Shown here one piece after another: positions 36,426 through 48,281 of a stretch of DNA of 64,000 bases. The stretch comes from Dichetophora obliterata. Taxonomy: Eukaryota > Arthropoda > Insecta > Diptera > Sciomyzidae. Every line of letters begins with the position of its first letter. The stretch's first letter is position 1. The position numbers and the translations under genes are program-made. Below the pieces are notes generated by a model that did not search any database, had not been told where the DNA came from, and saw only the letters and a list, made by a program, of their open reading frames with translations. The stretch is from the NCBI GenBank assembly GCA_963920525.1, contig OY986435.1, forward strand, positions 173,867,327-173,931,326, written 5' to 3'.

Positions 36426-37634
36426 AATGTTGGAATACTCTATGAAAGCAGCGTTCGATTTTAATGTATGTTAATTCTTCATGAGGTTAGTTCATTAGGT
36501 TAGAGCCACAAATTTATAACAAAACGTTGTGGATTCAACGTTTTATTATTTTTTATTTTTGTCAAAAATATTTTAGTACAAGAATTTTTTAGTTCTTATC
36601 CCATGTAGGAATAAAACTCACTTTTTTCAATTGAAAAAATTAGCTTATTTTTGCCAACTTTGCCAGAACATTGCCTTGAGTAGAATGCAAATAATTTCAA
36701 AATAAAATTCTTTTACTATAATTAATTGAATGGCTTGAGTGAACAGATATGCATTTGTTTAAAAGTTTGTTCGTTTGTATGTTTGTTTTTTGTTTGTTTG
36801 TATCTTATGCGCTGCAATACCGTTCATCCGATTCCGATAAAAATTTGTCAAATCATTGCTTGCACTTGAGACAAGATTATAGGCATAATTAAAATTTCTC
36901 ACATCTCTTTTAACGTCCACAAATCAATAAAAATGCTATACTTAAGACGGTTTTGTTCGTACTAGACTACAATTTGGTTATTAAGTTCATATGATTATTA
37001 CTTCATATGATTACTGTCGGAAACTAAACTAAAAATGGGAGTGGTCGCACTATAGCTACGCCTACTTTGAAGAAATGATTAAAAGACTCCGAAATTGCTG
37101 GGCAGAGTGAGCTGAAATTTTGGCAATTAGTTTGTTTTAAGTACGAGATGAATTAGAAAAAAAATTGCCTCACCCCCTTTTACCACCCACAAATAAGTTA
37201 AAAAACTAAATTTGAGATGGTTTTGTTCGTATTAGATTAAAATTCGGTAATTGAGTTCGTATACAAATACAATAAGAATCCTATATTTCGGACGGTTTTG
37301 GCGGTTTTAGACAAAAATTTGGTAATAAAGTTTATATGGCTTAACTGTACTAAACATGGGCGTGATTGCACAATATCTACGACCATTTTTTCAGAAATTG
37401 TTAGAATTGATGACTGAGTCGATTAGCCCGAAATTTTTGGCAGTGGATTATTTTAGAGTACGGTATGGATAAAAAAAGTAGCAACAAACCTTTTACCGCC
37501 CAGAATATTATATCCCAAACAGAATAAGCAAGTATTTACGAACTTCGCTAAGAAAATTTCTTTTTCGTCTTAGATTGATTTCTTTTTAATTGGCACAAAT
37601 CCTGTAAATTGCATCTTCAAAAAATATGCCTTGA

Positions 37635-37710
37635 TACCTATGAGTTGATAGTCTAGCGCACTCTTCACTAGACTACAAAGGCCGCCATACTCGAACAAAT
37701 GTGTAAAACA
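37635..37710 (-). repeat. tRNA-like fragment, A-box half
   Basis: Minus strand: GGCGGCCTTTGTAGTCTAGT then GAAGAGTGCGCTAGACTATC, resembling the 36.35-kb head. The B-box is degenerate. Confidence 0.35.
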
Positions 37711-38563
37711 AGTAATTCGAACTTAGGTTTTGTTTACGTTTGAAAGAAACTAAGACAATGCGATTTTATGACACTAAAGAAAATCGGAATTGGTTTTCAA
37801 TTCCGACAAAAAGCAGAAGCATCTTGGTTTATATGACAGCCTCGAATAATAAAGTGTTAATAGTTTTTCTTAATTGCAGCATGAAAAATAAATTGCTGCA
37901 AAAGAGAATTTCTTATCTACAATTTTTTTTTACAATATCGTGTTATAAGTGTGGGTACTGCATTAACGATTACTTGTTCCGTTTTCTAACTCTGTCAACT
38001 TTTGTTAAAGTTATTAGTTCTGAATGAATTTTCAAGATGACCAAAAAGAGTAAGAGTTAAATTGCATCTATGCTGCTGAAAGAAAAACTTCCCAAAGTTT
38101 CATCTGTCAGTGTCAACGGATATATCGATCCAAGGTTTAAAACCTTCTGTTAAGAAATGGACAGAATTCATACAAGTGTGTATGAGAATTCATAAAAATA
38201 TTGAAAAATCGTATTTGTGACCTTCTATGACACATCCGATAAACATAAAGTCATAAATTTTTAATTTGTTTCCTTTCATTTTTAAATTTTTACAAATATT
38301 TTTAACTGCATTCTGCATGTATTTAAATACTAGCAAGTTTAGTTGCAGGTTTAAGGGCTACTTTGAAACCATGAGCATGCTTCGCGGTCACCGATCTTTA
38401 TAAAAGTATATATTTATTATACAATTCATACATAAAAATAAAGGAAACTACATACAGACATATCTAAAGCACATTCCTCTAATTCTGACAAAAATAATAG
38501 GAAAGTAATACATAAACATAAATTTAATATGATACTTGACTCTGCACATTATCAGATAACTTC

Positions 38564-40138
38564 TTAAAATCTGGTTCGTAATTGCTCTGTTGTGTATGCT
38601 AAAATAATACTATTTTTAATATGCTCGTCGGTCAACATGTTTCTGTATTTGTTTTTTATAACCTTTACTTGTGAAAAAGCCTGTTCGCATGTATATGTTG
38701 ACCCAAAAAATGCTGTGACGATGAGTGCACAATTGCGTACGTTTTTGTATTTGACAGGGTCTATTACCTTAAAAACTACATCGTTTTTATTATCTGTGCT
38801 TTTGAGTACGATATCACTGCAAAGTGTTATAAGCTCTAGTTCGGCGTCGCCTTTATTGATATAGCAAAGTATTTCCATTAATGAAGCCAGACATAGTGAA
38901 ACATTGTGATTCATGAATGGATTTTTGGAAAAAAAAAATAAACACAGGTTCCATAGAAAAAATATTTATGAATTGCTTTTCGAATTCCGATCGTAGCTGG
39001 TAGAACTTTTCCACGTGTTGATCTGGATTGTACTCCGCAAGAAATTCTGAGTCCAAGTGTGAACGACGGGAAATGCTGAAAGTTTTTCTCTGCCAACTGC
39101 TCCTTCTATATATCGATTTTCTCCATGAACACTGAAATCGCACTCATAATTTCTGATATGTGTTTTTCAATTCCTTGCAAAGTTGTATTCAGATAATTTT
39201 GTTTTGCAGTTACATCAGTTAAAAATGCGAAGTTGGAGAGCCATACATTCTCATCGAGGATTTCAGGAATATCTTTATTTCTGGCATCAAAGCTGCAAAT
39301 CTTGTCAGCACTTTACCTCGACTCAGCCACCTTACTTCAGCGTAATTTATTATGCCACCATACTTGCTCTCCACTATCAAGCAAATCTTTGAAATGTCAA
39401 TAGTTCAATGAACGTCCGCGAATGAAATTCTCAATACGAACGATCACACTTGTATTGTTCGATCACCTTACCCTCGAGTACGAGTTTTTAATGTCAGATT
39501 GGTAAGCAGTGAAAAATCAAAAAATATCATTCTGATGAACACTAATAGCTGCGGAGAGTCAGTTATATCTGTCGACTCATCCATTTACAAGGAAAATTAT
39601 TCGCATTTTTTCAAGTCGGTTTTTGTTTGGACGTGAGTGCCCTTTGCCATGTCATCAACTCTTCGTTCTACCGTATTTCTAGACAGAGGCACTTCTTTTA
39701 TTGCTAAGACTATATTGTTTTTGTTTTGAAAATCGTGAAACAGAGATTCTGCCGTGACCAACATAGCTTCCTTGACTATAGCTCCTTGACTATGTAACTC
39801 ACTTTGAAAGATGCTTTTGTATGATCTTTTGATTTATTTTGAGCAGTAAAGAAACTGTTTTGTTGAACCGAAAGGGAACCTATTAAAGCTTGAACTTTGT
39901 TGTCTTGTAATGAAGTAAATAAAAAATACAAGAAATTGAAATACGAACATTACCTTTGAAATCTATGTGGAGACTTTTGTGGTGTCGTTCAATATTAGAC
40001 CTCTTCGGCACCGCTACTGAAGCTTTGCACAGCGCAAATAGTTTTGCCGTTTACACTCGTAAATATAAATTCTTCCTCCCATTCACAATTGAAATGACAG
40101 GTTTTCGTCTTTTTTGATTGCCCTGGTTCATCGCTCAT
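38564..40138 (-). pseudogene. hAT transposase of the ZBED5/GTF2IRD2-like type, decayed
   Basis: The start codon is at 40138-40136. Order of blocks: BED-type zinc finger (CHFNCEWEEEFIF, ICALCKASVAVPKRSNIERH after one shift, 40100-39960); KEVPLSRNTVERRVDDMA; FSL-stop-MDESTDITDSPQ with LLVFIR, the catalytic-core entry; AEVRWLSRGKVLTRF; LSNFAFLTDVTAKQNYLN; and the C-terminal dimerisation block FFGSTYTCEQAFSQVKVIKN, MLTDEHIKNS (38700-38600). Length is close to a full transposase, but several frameshifts and stops break it. A second hAT sits directly against the start codon on its upstream side. A possible element tip (CACACCACTCC, with CGCGGGCGCC subterminal) lies near 43618. Confidence 0.85.
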
Positions 40139-40369
40139 GGTAATAGTAGTGATGGGATATATCGAATAAAAAATGTCAAGTTATTCGATATCTCAAAACT
40201 ATTCATTTATTCGATAGTTTAGAGTGATTCTCTCGTTGAGTGATTCACTCATAGAAAGCTTTGAGTAGTTGCATGTGAATAATATCGAATACAGAATAAA
40301 TTCACTCATATAAATATTCGATTAGTCCCATCACTACAGAAAATACAATTCTAATCTGAATTACTTTTT

Positions 40370-41975
40370 ATGAGTTCTAAATTAAATATGCGTCCAGGGT
40401 TAAAAAGATCAACAGCCTGGGAATTTTTTACGAGAAATGGAAATCTTGTCCGCTGCAGTATATGCAAAAAGGACTTTAAGTTTGCAGGCAACACATCCAA
40501 TTTAAACGATCATTTGCGGCAAAGGCATCCACCCTATTTAAAGGACACGGAAAATATAAAACGGCAAAACAATGAAGTTATTCAAGTGGTCTATTTGGAT
40601 GAAGAGGCGAGTACTTCATCTGCAGGGCAAATTGAAATTGCTGATACCAATGTAGAAGAGGAGAATTCTTCTCCAGCACCATTTAGAGGGTATTCGGTCG
40701 ATCAAGCAGCAGCAAAGGAAGCTGATTGCTTTCCAGCGCTATCAAAAGACGCTTCAGTTAATCGAGCAGCAGTACAATTAGAAAGTTGTTTTTCAGTGCC
40801 AACAAGAGATGCTTCTGGAGATCGATCAGCACTGCAAGGAACAAGTGGCTTCCCAGCACCAGCAAAAGAGGCTGCGGTGGTTGATCAAACTGCAGTACAA
40901 AGTAGAGAAACTTCACGGGGTGCAACAACCAAGAAAAGGAAGCAGGTACAAACTAAATTATTTGTAACAAACGCACGTTCAGAGCTTACTGAAAACGAAA
41001 AAAAGAGCATAGACGAATCTTTAGTTAAAATGATTGCAAAAGATATGCAACCCCTTTTAATTGTAGAAAATGAAGGGTTTGTTGAATATTCAAAAAAATT
41101 AGAACCGCTATATTCGTTACCTAATCGAAAACTTCTCTCCAATACAATGCTACCGTTCAAATACATGGAAGTTCGATATAAACTAAGAAATATTCTTAAA
41201 TCAGTCTCATATCTCACCATAACAACCGATCTCTGGACTTCCGACAGCCAAAAAGGATTCTTATCAGTTACGAGTCATTTTATTTTTGAACATGAATTGA
41301 AATCAGCAGTTTTATCGACAAAAGAAGTTTTTGGCAAGCATACTTCAGAGAATATTGCTGAAGTCTTATTAGAAAATTTGAGGATTGGGCTGTTACTACG
41401 AAAATAATAACCATCGTTAGTGACAATGGCGCTAACATAAAAAAAGCAATTGTTGACCATTTAAAGAAACACCATCATCCGTGTGCTGCACACACTTTAA
41501 ATTTGTGTGCAATTGACGCAATTAAAGCCGATGTGAATGTTTCAAACATAATAAGAAAATGTCGATTAATAGTATCGCATTTTAGTCGTAGCTGTCAAGC
41601 TACAGAAAGACTTAAAAGCATGCAAAAACAAATGGGAGTTGCTAACTTAAACTTAAGCAAGACGTTCCTACTAGATGGAATTCTAATACTAGATGGAGTA
41701 TTAGTATTTACGCACCCAGTGTTACTGCCAAGATTTTACTGGAGCAATACCTAAGGCAAAAGTTAATACAGCGCTCTAAAGACGCTTTAAATTATTGGAA
41801 GTGTAAGAATTCGGTATTTCCAGAGCTGTATGAATTTTCAAACAAATAATTATGTATTCCCGCCACTTCTGTTCCTTCCGAAAGAGTTTTCTCCAAGGCA
41901 GGACAAATAACAAATGATAAAAGAAATCGATAAAAAGGCGAAAAATTAAATCAAATAATATTTTTAAATAGTAAT
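40370..41975 (+). pseudogene. hAT transposase of the ZBED1/Tramp-like type, internally deleted
   Basis: The 345-codon open frame from 40370 begins with a BED zinc finger (W-EFF, CSICKKDF, LNDHLRQRH, residues 18-54). A low-complexity linker holds four diverged copies of a 35-40 residue unit (FPAL-KDASV...RAAVQ, residues 105-175). Then come LTENEKKSIDESLVKMIAKD and ITTDLWTSDSQKGFLSVTSH (about residues 281-300). A frameshift near 41390 leads to IVSDNGANIKKAIVDH and CAAHTLNLCAIDAIKA in another frame. Most of the insertion domain is then missing, and the dimerisation block ATSVPSERVFSKAGQITNDK follows at about 41860-41920, after an in-frame stop. The copy should be inactive. Confidence 0.9.
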
Positions 41976-42022
41976 TTTGACTTATAGTTCAAAAATTTTT
42001 GTGCCAATTTATTTAATATATA

Positions 42023-42175
42023 CGTGCTGTCCCAGGATAAGTAATGACCTCACAGGGGGTAACATCTCTGTTTTCGCTCTAGCTCTCTATGAGGGTCGTT
42101 TGCAAACCCCCCTCTCAACCCATAAAATTTTGTACTCACCTCATTGCGGTCGACTACTTATCCTGGGACACCCTG
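42023..42175. mobile_element. 153-bp mariner-type MITE
   Basis: Between TA 42021-42022 and TA 42176-42177. The ends CGTGCTGTCCCAGGATAAGT and, inverted, CAGGGTGTCCCAGGATAAGT. Nested in the hAT. Confidence 0.85.
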
Positions 42176-42282
42176 TATATATATGTATATATACGACTAT
42201 ATAAGGTTTTTAACATTATATACTTACCTTTTTTACGTTCCTTATGAATATGATCTCAATTTTTATTATTTTTTATTAATTG

Positions 42283-42521
42283 CCCTTATTCTTGAACCCA
42301 CGCTCGCTCTCAAAACGACGTCGAAACAAAATTGTTGTATTCTGGAAACTTTCAATTTCGACGTTGAGATCTGCAGTGATTGTTCATGTCAATTATTGAG
42401 CAAACTTTGTCAAATAAATATTAAAATTTTTGATCGTCGCAATGATTTTCGACGTCAATTCATTGGTGAAAGCGAGCTCTCGACGACGATATTTACTCGA
42501 CGCGGATTCAAGAATAGGGGT
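42283..42521. mobile_element. MITE with CCCTTATTCTTGAA ends
   Basis: The ends CCCTTATTCTTGAACCCACG and inverted CCCCTATTCTTGAATCCGCG, with CGACGTCGAAA / TTTCGACGTC motifs inside. About 239 bp. No target duplication is assigned. Most of the plus frame 42144-42551 is translation of this MITE. Confidence 0.75.
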
Positions 42522-43867
42522 GATTATTTTTGTGACAATATTTTAAGTTAAACTTGAAACATGACGAGATAACTGTCGCATAATTTATTTTTAATGAAAT
42601 AAGCGAATTAATAAAATCGCAAATTTGTGTTTGGTTTCTTTTTTTAAGTACCTTGAGCAAATAAAATGGCAAGTTTATGAGGGTATAAAATGCATACGTG
42701 CCATAAGTTATTCTTTCTTTTTTGAGCATCTCTAGTTAAAATAAAGCCTAATTTTTTTTAACTTTAACCCAAAAAATTGTTAAAATAAATTATTGTTGTT
42801 TTGATTTAAAACGAAAATCTATGAGCAAAATTTTTTTATATTTCCATTAAAAGCATAAAGTATTAATATTACTGAAACACCAATATTTTTGCTGCGCTAT
42901 GTTCTACAAGAACCCAGAGCAACTAAGAATAAAGTGAATTAGAAATAAAAAAATGTCTGAAATAACTTAGCCTTAATATTAAATAGTATAGTCACGCATA
43001 GAAACGTTTTTTATTTAAACGTCTGTTGACATCACTCGATAGCCCAAATCAGTTTCAGTAATGAGGTTCATATATCAAAAATTACTTAATAGGCTTTATA
43101 CCAACTTAAAAAAAATCAAATGTGTGAATGAGTGAAAAAAAATCATTCGATAGTTAAAATCATTCAGTTACTAACTATCGATAGTTGAAATCACTTGATA
43201 GTTCCCATCACTAGGTAATAGTCAAAGCGTTTATCGAACAAAAATTATACAATCTGCAATCCAAACGCGATATACATATGTAACAGCGCCCTCTCGACTA
43301 CGACAAAATTTCAGAATTTGGCAAAGTGAATAGCATTTGACATTGTTGTTGTTGATGCGGCTTTCTTTTAAATTGCCTGATAACATGTACAAATCTAGCA
43401 CTTAATTATTGTATGTTAAATCAAGTTAATGAAGTTTAATCAAAAAAATAAGTTGTGCAATTGTTGTTGAAAATGAAGCGTGTCGGTTTGAACATATTAT
43501 AAGCGTGCATGTACAAATCGCCGATTATAAATATTCTTCTGTGTATAATTTTGTTTGCGGGGGCCAAAAAATATGGTCGCAAGCTACCAGGCGCCCGCGA
43601 ACTACCGTTTGCACACCACTCCTCTCAGGATGTGTACACAAAACCTACGAAGAAGGCTGCATTTAAAGTAGACCGAAAGATGTGGTAGCCCTATTTCAAA
43701 GACTAATTAGTAAAACTTGACCTCAACTCGTATGCAAAAATAAATGCAATTTTTCTCTTTTACGCAAAGTAGCCTCAAACAAATGGTCTCCCTCTCCCAA
43801 GCACCATTTTAACATCTTTTTGGCAGTATGACAATATATTCTAAGCCAACATTGCAGTGCAACACAG

Positions 43868-43912
43868 CACACTTACTCACACACATGCGCACACACACAT
43901 ACATACATAGAT
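43868..43912. repeat. CA-rich microsatellite
   Basis: ACACACTTACTCACACACAT followed by CA and CATA repeats. Confidence 0.85.
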
Positions 43913-44274
43913 ATCCACAAATATTTTGCATTATTTCTATGGTAAAAAATATTCACCATTCAACGTTCTCTCTAGATTGGTTGCGATGACATGGAATTTG
44001 GTTGAGCGGCTTAATCTATGATGGGTTGGCTGCTAAATATTTGTATGGCTTTTACGAGTTTCCCAGTGGGCAATTGCAGAAGTCCAAAGGCCTTCTAGCA
44101 GGCCTGCGTCACACTCCTTGCAAACACCGTTGTATTGCTTGTATGAAATGGGAAAATTTGTCAGACCTTCCGCTTACCTTGCTCAAAAGAGACCTGCCAG
44201 AAGCGCTCTTTCGAGAAGTCAGACTTAGAAGGAAGAGAATATAAATATCTACTTCAAATAAAAAAGATTAACAA

Positions 44275-44460
44275 TTTCAGATTTGAACCATGGTCCTCTC
44301 ATGCGGCGGTTTGACATCTTACCCACTCGTCTATCGTAGTTGTTAAGAATCAATTGCTTATTGCCAACTCGGACAAAAAAATTATTTTGTTTGCTTTTTT
44401 TTTATTCTACATTTTTTTACAAACTTTTCTGTGTATTTAAAATTTTTTTTGAGTTACATG
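44275..44460. repeat. SINE-like unit, copy 1 (head inverted, tail direct)
   Basis: The minus strand of 44280-44340 shows GATAGACGAGTGGGTAAGAT and TGGTTCAAATC, A- and B-box-like. On the plus strand, 44360-44460 is a tail (CAACTCGGACAAAAAA ... TTCTGTGTATTTAAAATTTT) repeated at 44680-44775. Confidence 0.5.
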
Positions 44461-44644
44461 AATTAAATTGCGAGCTTTAGATCAAGTAAGTTTTTAAGAA
44501 GGCAACAACAACAACAACAACAACTCAGTCAATCACTTAGCTGACTAGACAGTCTGTTTTGAATTTTTTTATAAATTTTCTTCATACAAAAATATAAGAA
44601 AAGATTTGGAGTATTTCCATATAAATATTTTATATAATATAATA

Positions 44645-44780
44645 TGTAATGTGCTAGTTTTCGGGAGCCCGGGTTCGAGACCCAACTCGGAGAAAAAACA
44701 TTTTTTTTTTGTTTTTTCTTTAAATCTAAATTTTTTTAACAAACTGTTCTGTGTATTTAAAATTTTTCTTGGAATTTTTT
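44645..44780 (+). repeat. SINE-like unit, copy 2
   Basis: A B-box-like GGGTTCGAGACCCAACTCGG is followed by the tail shared with copy 1, ending TTCTGTGTATTTAAAATTTT. The open frames in both strands over 44569-44829 are incidental. Confidence 0.5.
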
Positions 44781-45666
44781 TTGTAAATTTTTTCATATAA
44801 AATAATATGAAAAGAATCGGAACCTTCAAAAGGTAGGCCTTACAGTAGTACTCATCAATGCAGTTATCATGGAAGGTGTATTGACGCCAAACATAGCAGT
44901 GCTAGCATGCCTTCTTTTGCGGAGCACTCGCTAAAATGCCCACTGGGTTCTTTCTAGTCGTGCGTGCACATTTATGTATGTATAAATAAACTATATATAC
45001 GCTCATGGGCGTTCGTAATGGAGGCGAGAAGAGGCACTTTCTCCTCTTAAAGCCATAAATACTCAAAAAATAAAAAGGATGAATACACTTTAATTATATT
45101 TTTTACATACTATACTCATATAATTGTCAAAAAAAAAAAAACCAAAAATAATAACTGCAGACCGAAGCGAAAACTTAAAAATGAAAGACTAGCATTCCCG
45201 CGTAGCCTTTGTGCTTCCACAGACCACCTTACTGCTTTATACGAATTTTCATGCTAATCGGAAAAAATAAGTTTATATTTTCACCTACTCTCTTTTTGAT
45301 GATTTATTTGAAAATATTTTATATTAAGATATACAATTATATAATGATTTTGTAATTATACCAAACAATAGTATTACAGTTAAATTGAATATGGTTGATA
45401 TAAAAATTAAATACAGGGAGTACTACGTTTTAGTAAGTATCTTCACCCCAGAGCAACCTAGGAAGGTCTAACAAAAAAAAAAAAAAAACAATCTGAAGTA
45501 CCACAAAAACATATTGTGGATAGCTTTAGTGATTCAGTCGTTTTTATATATTAAAAAATATCTCCACTCCAGCATCACCTTTCGGGTCTAATTTTGTCAA
45601 AGATTTTTTTTTATTTAATCATTGGTGTTAATTTGAGCCAAATTGATCCATAAATAAGAAACACTT

Positions 45667-45885
45667 TTAGTCTAATACGACCCAAACTGTCAGAAATATA
45701 GCATTTTTATTGGTTTGCGTGCGGTAAAAGTGTGGCAAATACTTTCCTAAATCATCATCTGTTACCTGCAACAAATTGATTGCCAAAATTTCAGCTCAAT
45801 CGGTCCAGTAGTTTTAGAATCTATAGTCATCACACAGACGGAAATACAGACAGTGTGTTTTGGTTTTTACATATATAGATACGTA
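45667..45885. repeat. Dispersed repeat related to the 126-bp array
   Basis: It contains TATAGCATTTTTATTGGTTT, AAAATTTCAGCTCAATCGGT and a TACATATATAGATACG-like tail. It is inverted relative to the 1.9-kb array in its first part. Confidence 0.6.
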
Positions 45886-46859
45886 TAAGTTGTTTTTAAC
45901 GTGCCTAAAGAAGTTGGCTATTTTTGGATCTAGACGCCTCATATGGAAAACACAATTTTCCTCCTTCTCAACTGTTATTGCTTGTACAGGTAAAATACGC
46001 TCGGCTTGAATTTTAAAAATATTGTTTTGAACATCACATAAATCTAAATTATTTCCGAATAGCTGTTTTACAGAGCCAAGGTGGCATTATTTTTTTAATA
46101 GCAATTTAAATTAAAAACGAAAAAATGGATAGTGTCTTGACTTTGCACTTTGTCTTTGTCTTGATTTTGTGATGTGATTTGGAGGGATTTCGTCCTTTTT
46201 GCGGGATTTTGAAACCATAGAAGGGCTAGAGGGCGTTTGAGTTTTTGGCGGGACTTTTTACTGAGTCAAAATTTTTAAAGATTAAAATTTTTTTAAGAGA
46301 ACTGATTGATTTGAAATGAATTAATTCTTAGTTTTTATGACATTATGCCACTAATTTCCAATTATATATTGCACTATAAAAGAAATTTTTCTTAAAGTAC
46401 TACTTACTATCGCAATAAATCAATTAATCAATCAATAATTTTGCCAGTTTTGCCAGATTTTTACCTCATTTTGAATCCAAGCTTTATTCAGCTTCATTCG
46501 TAACTAAGCTTACATAAATGCAATTTTATTATTTTTATTGTAAACCTACTATTATTGTATAAGTGAATTTTTTGATGTCAATGAGTTTTTAAGCAATAAG
46601 TTAGATTTTTATTTCTCTACATGGGAAGATATAATAAACCACTCCTTAAGATTTCAGGCCTATAAGTCTAACGTCATTCCACCTTGAAGACGTTAGAACA
46701 GCAATTAAGCAATATAAGCTCTGCTCTCTTATCGGCATCAATGCATGCATATACTTAGCAAGGGAAGATCCTTTGAAAGATCCTTCCTGCGTTATGAATT
46801 CCCTTTAGTTGCTTTCCTAGACATAGAGGGAGCATTTAATAATGTCACGCCACAATCTA

Positions 46860-47746
46860 CAGCGTGAACCAAAATAATTGTCGCACTTGTTTTATGCCAT
46901 AAATCGAAAGCACTGTGTAAACTTTATAAAACAAAAATTTTGATTTTTTACTTTAAGCATTCTTTATAACTCTTCATCATTAAATTCGAATCTTTCACCA
47001 TTAATTCTTTTTAAAATTTTAAAACAATTTGTGAAAGACGAGCATGCGGCACGCATCTGGTTTTCAGGTATATCATCTGATATTTTCGTTAATTTGCTCA
47101 ATACTATATTCCACATAGAAAAGTCCAGGGGGTTTAGGTCAGGTGATGACGAAGGCCATTCGTTAACAGAAATAAAACATGGCAAAGCTGCTCTGCACCA
47201 GATTTGAACGATTTTTGCCTTGTGTGCTGGAAAAGAATCATGCTGAAAACAAAAGTGACTCTCTCCGTAAATTTGCTTAGCATGCGGCATAAGATAGTTC
47301 TTTAAGACATGTTCTAAGTAATATTCCGAATTATTTTAACGCCCTTTTTGATAAGAAGAAGGGGTAGTTTGACTTTTTCGGAGAAAGCACCCCAAACCAT
47401 GATTGACGAAACATTTTTAAAATTTTCAATGGTTCTTTTTTTCTTTAGAAATATCTGCCATGCAAGCTGCGTACACTCAATCATTTTGCGAGTTGTGGGT
47501 TGCTTGCAAAAATAATTGTTTTTTGTCGGAAAATATGATACTGCAACCTGCGTGCCGGCGAAGGATCTCTGCACTTACTTCCTTTCGCAATATTATTATT
47601 ATTATTGACAAAACTTTTGAAACGGTTCATGCAGTAAGTGTACAATTAATGCCAAAGTCGTAAAAAACAACATATTTCTTACAGTGTTGCTTATTTTTGT
47701 GTAATTGGTATTAATATAGGTGCGACAGCTACTTTGATTCACTCTG
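46860..47746 (-). mobile_element. DD37D Tc1/mariner element inserted in the RT gene
   Basis: It lies between TA 46858-46859 and TA 47747-47748. The tips CAGCGTGAACCAAAATAATT and inverted CAGAGTGAATCAAAGTAGCT are both followed by GTCGCAC. At 887 bp it is shorter than full-length relatives (about 1.2-1.3 kb), so it is internally deleted. Removing it with one TA leaves the RT reading frame continuous (VTPQS-IRLELRRLGV), so it landed in a still-aligned coding sequence. Confidence 0.9.
46964..47660 (-). pseudogene. DD37D mariner-type transposase, truncated
   Basis: Minus strand: SIMVWGAFSEKVKLPLLLIK (47420-47340), a stop and shift, then HAKQIYGESHFCFQHDSFPA (second Asp in QHDS) and EWPSSSPDLNPLDFSMWN (third Asp). 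There are 37 residues between these two aspartates, which identifies the DD37D group. The helix-turn-helix N-terminus and first catalytic block are missing or unreadable. Inactive. Confidence 0.8.
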
Positions 47747-48281
47747 TATACGACTAGAGTTGCGTAGGTTAGGAGTGAATAACATCATTACTGATCTCAT
47801 AGATAAGCTACTCAAATACCGAGTAATCTTATCAGACCTAGTTGCGTATAGCGCTATAAGATCGGTGACAAGAAGTGCACAACAAGGCTCGAACCCTGTG
47901 GTCTTGGAGTAAATTCGGCCAAAACAGAACTGGTCCTTTTCACAAGGAAAGACAAAATTCCGTCCCTCAAACCAATCATCTCTGCACTGTCCATTTCGGA
48001 AAGTGCAAAATATCTAGCTCTCATTCTTGGAAGGAAGCTCAGCTGGAAACTTAATATTTCTGAGCGTACGAAGAAAGCGACAGTTGTGCTGGTCACTTGT
48101 AAAAAAGTTTTAGTGACAAGATGGGGATTTTCCCAAAATATTGGTCACTGGCTATATACAGGAGTCATTAGACCTATACTTCTATATGGGCAACGATATG
48201 GTGGCCAGCCTTAGATAATGTCACATATTTGAACCAGCTCCGAAAAGTGCACAGAATGGCCTCAATATGGCCATAATTTTT

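Larger units (their letters stand above)
36316..38563. other. Dispersed repeats, no host gene
   Basis: Units like those of the 126-bp array recur near 36900-37000, 37100-37220 and 37430-37520 (CACAAATCAATAAAAATGCT, CTGAAATTTTGGCA, CTTTTACCGCCC). The plus frame 37740-38027 (95 codons) shows no motif. Around 38060-38150 the sequence may be the 3-prime remainder of the minus-strand hAT. Confidence 0.5.
40147..43213 (+). mobile_element. hAT transposon with perfect 8-bp target duplication
   Basis: The tips TAGTGATGGGA (40147) and, inverted, TAGTGATGGGA (43213) are flanked by GGTAATAG at 40139-40146 and 43214-43221. Both subterminal regions carry ATTCGATAGTT repeats. A third, inverted tip (CCCATCACTA, ending 40336) lies 190 bp inside the left end, so the left end looks like a small MITE fused to the element. 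It contains a broken transposase and two MITEs. The target site abuts the ATG of the older hAT. Confidence 0.9.
43222..46640. other. Repeats and A+T-rich DNA, no host gene
   Basis: Besides the microsatellite and SINE-like pieces listed separately, there is an 80-codon frame at 44002-44244 without a known domain. Near-inverted GGCCTTCTAGCAGGCCTG and CTCTTTCGAGAAGTC segments flank parts of it. Nothing else was recognised. Confidence 0.4.
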
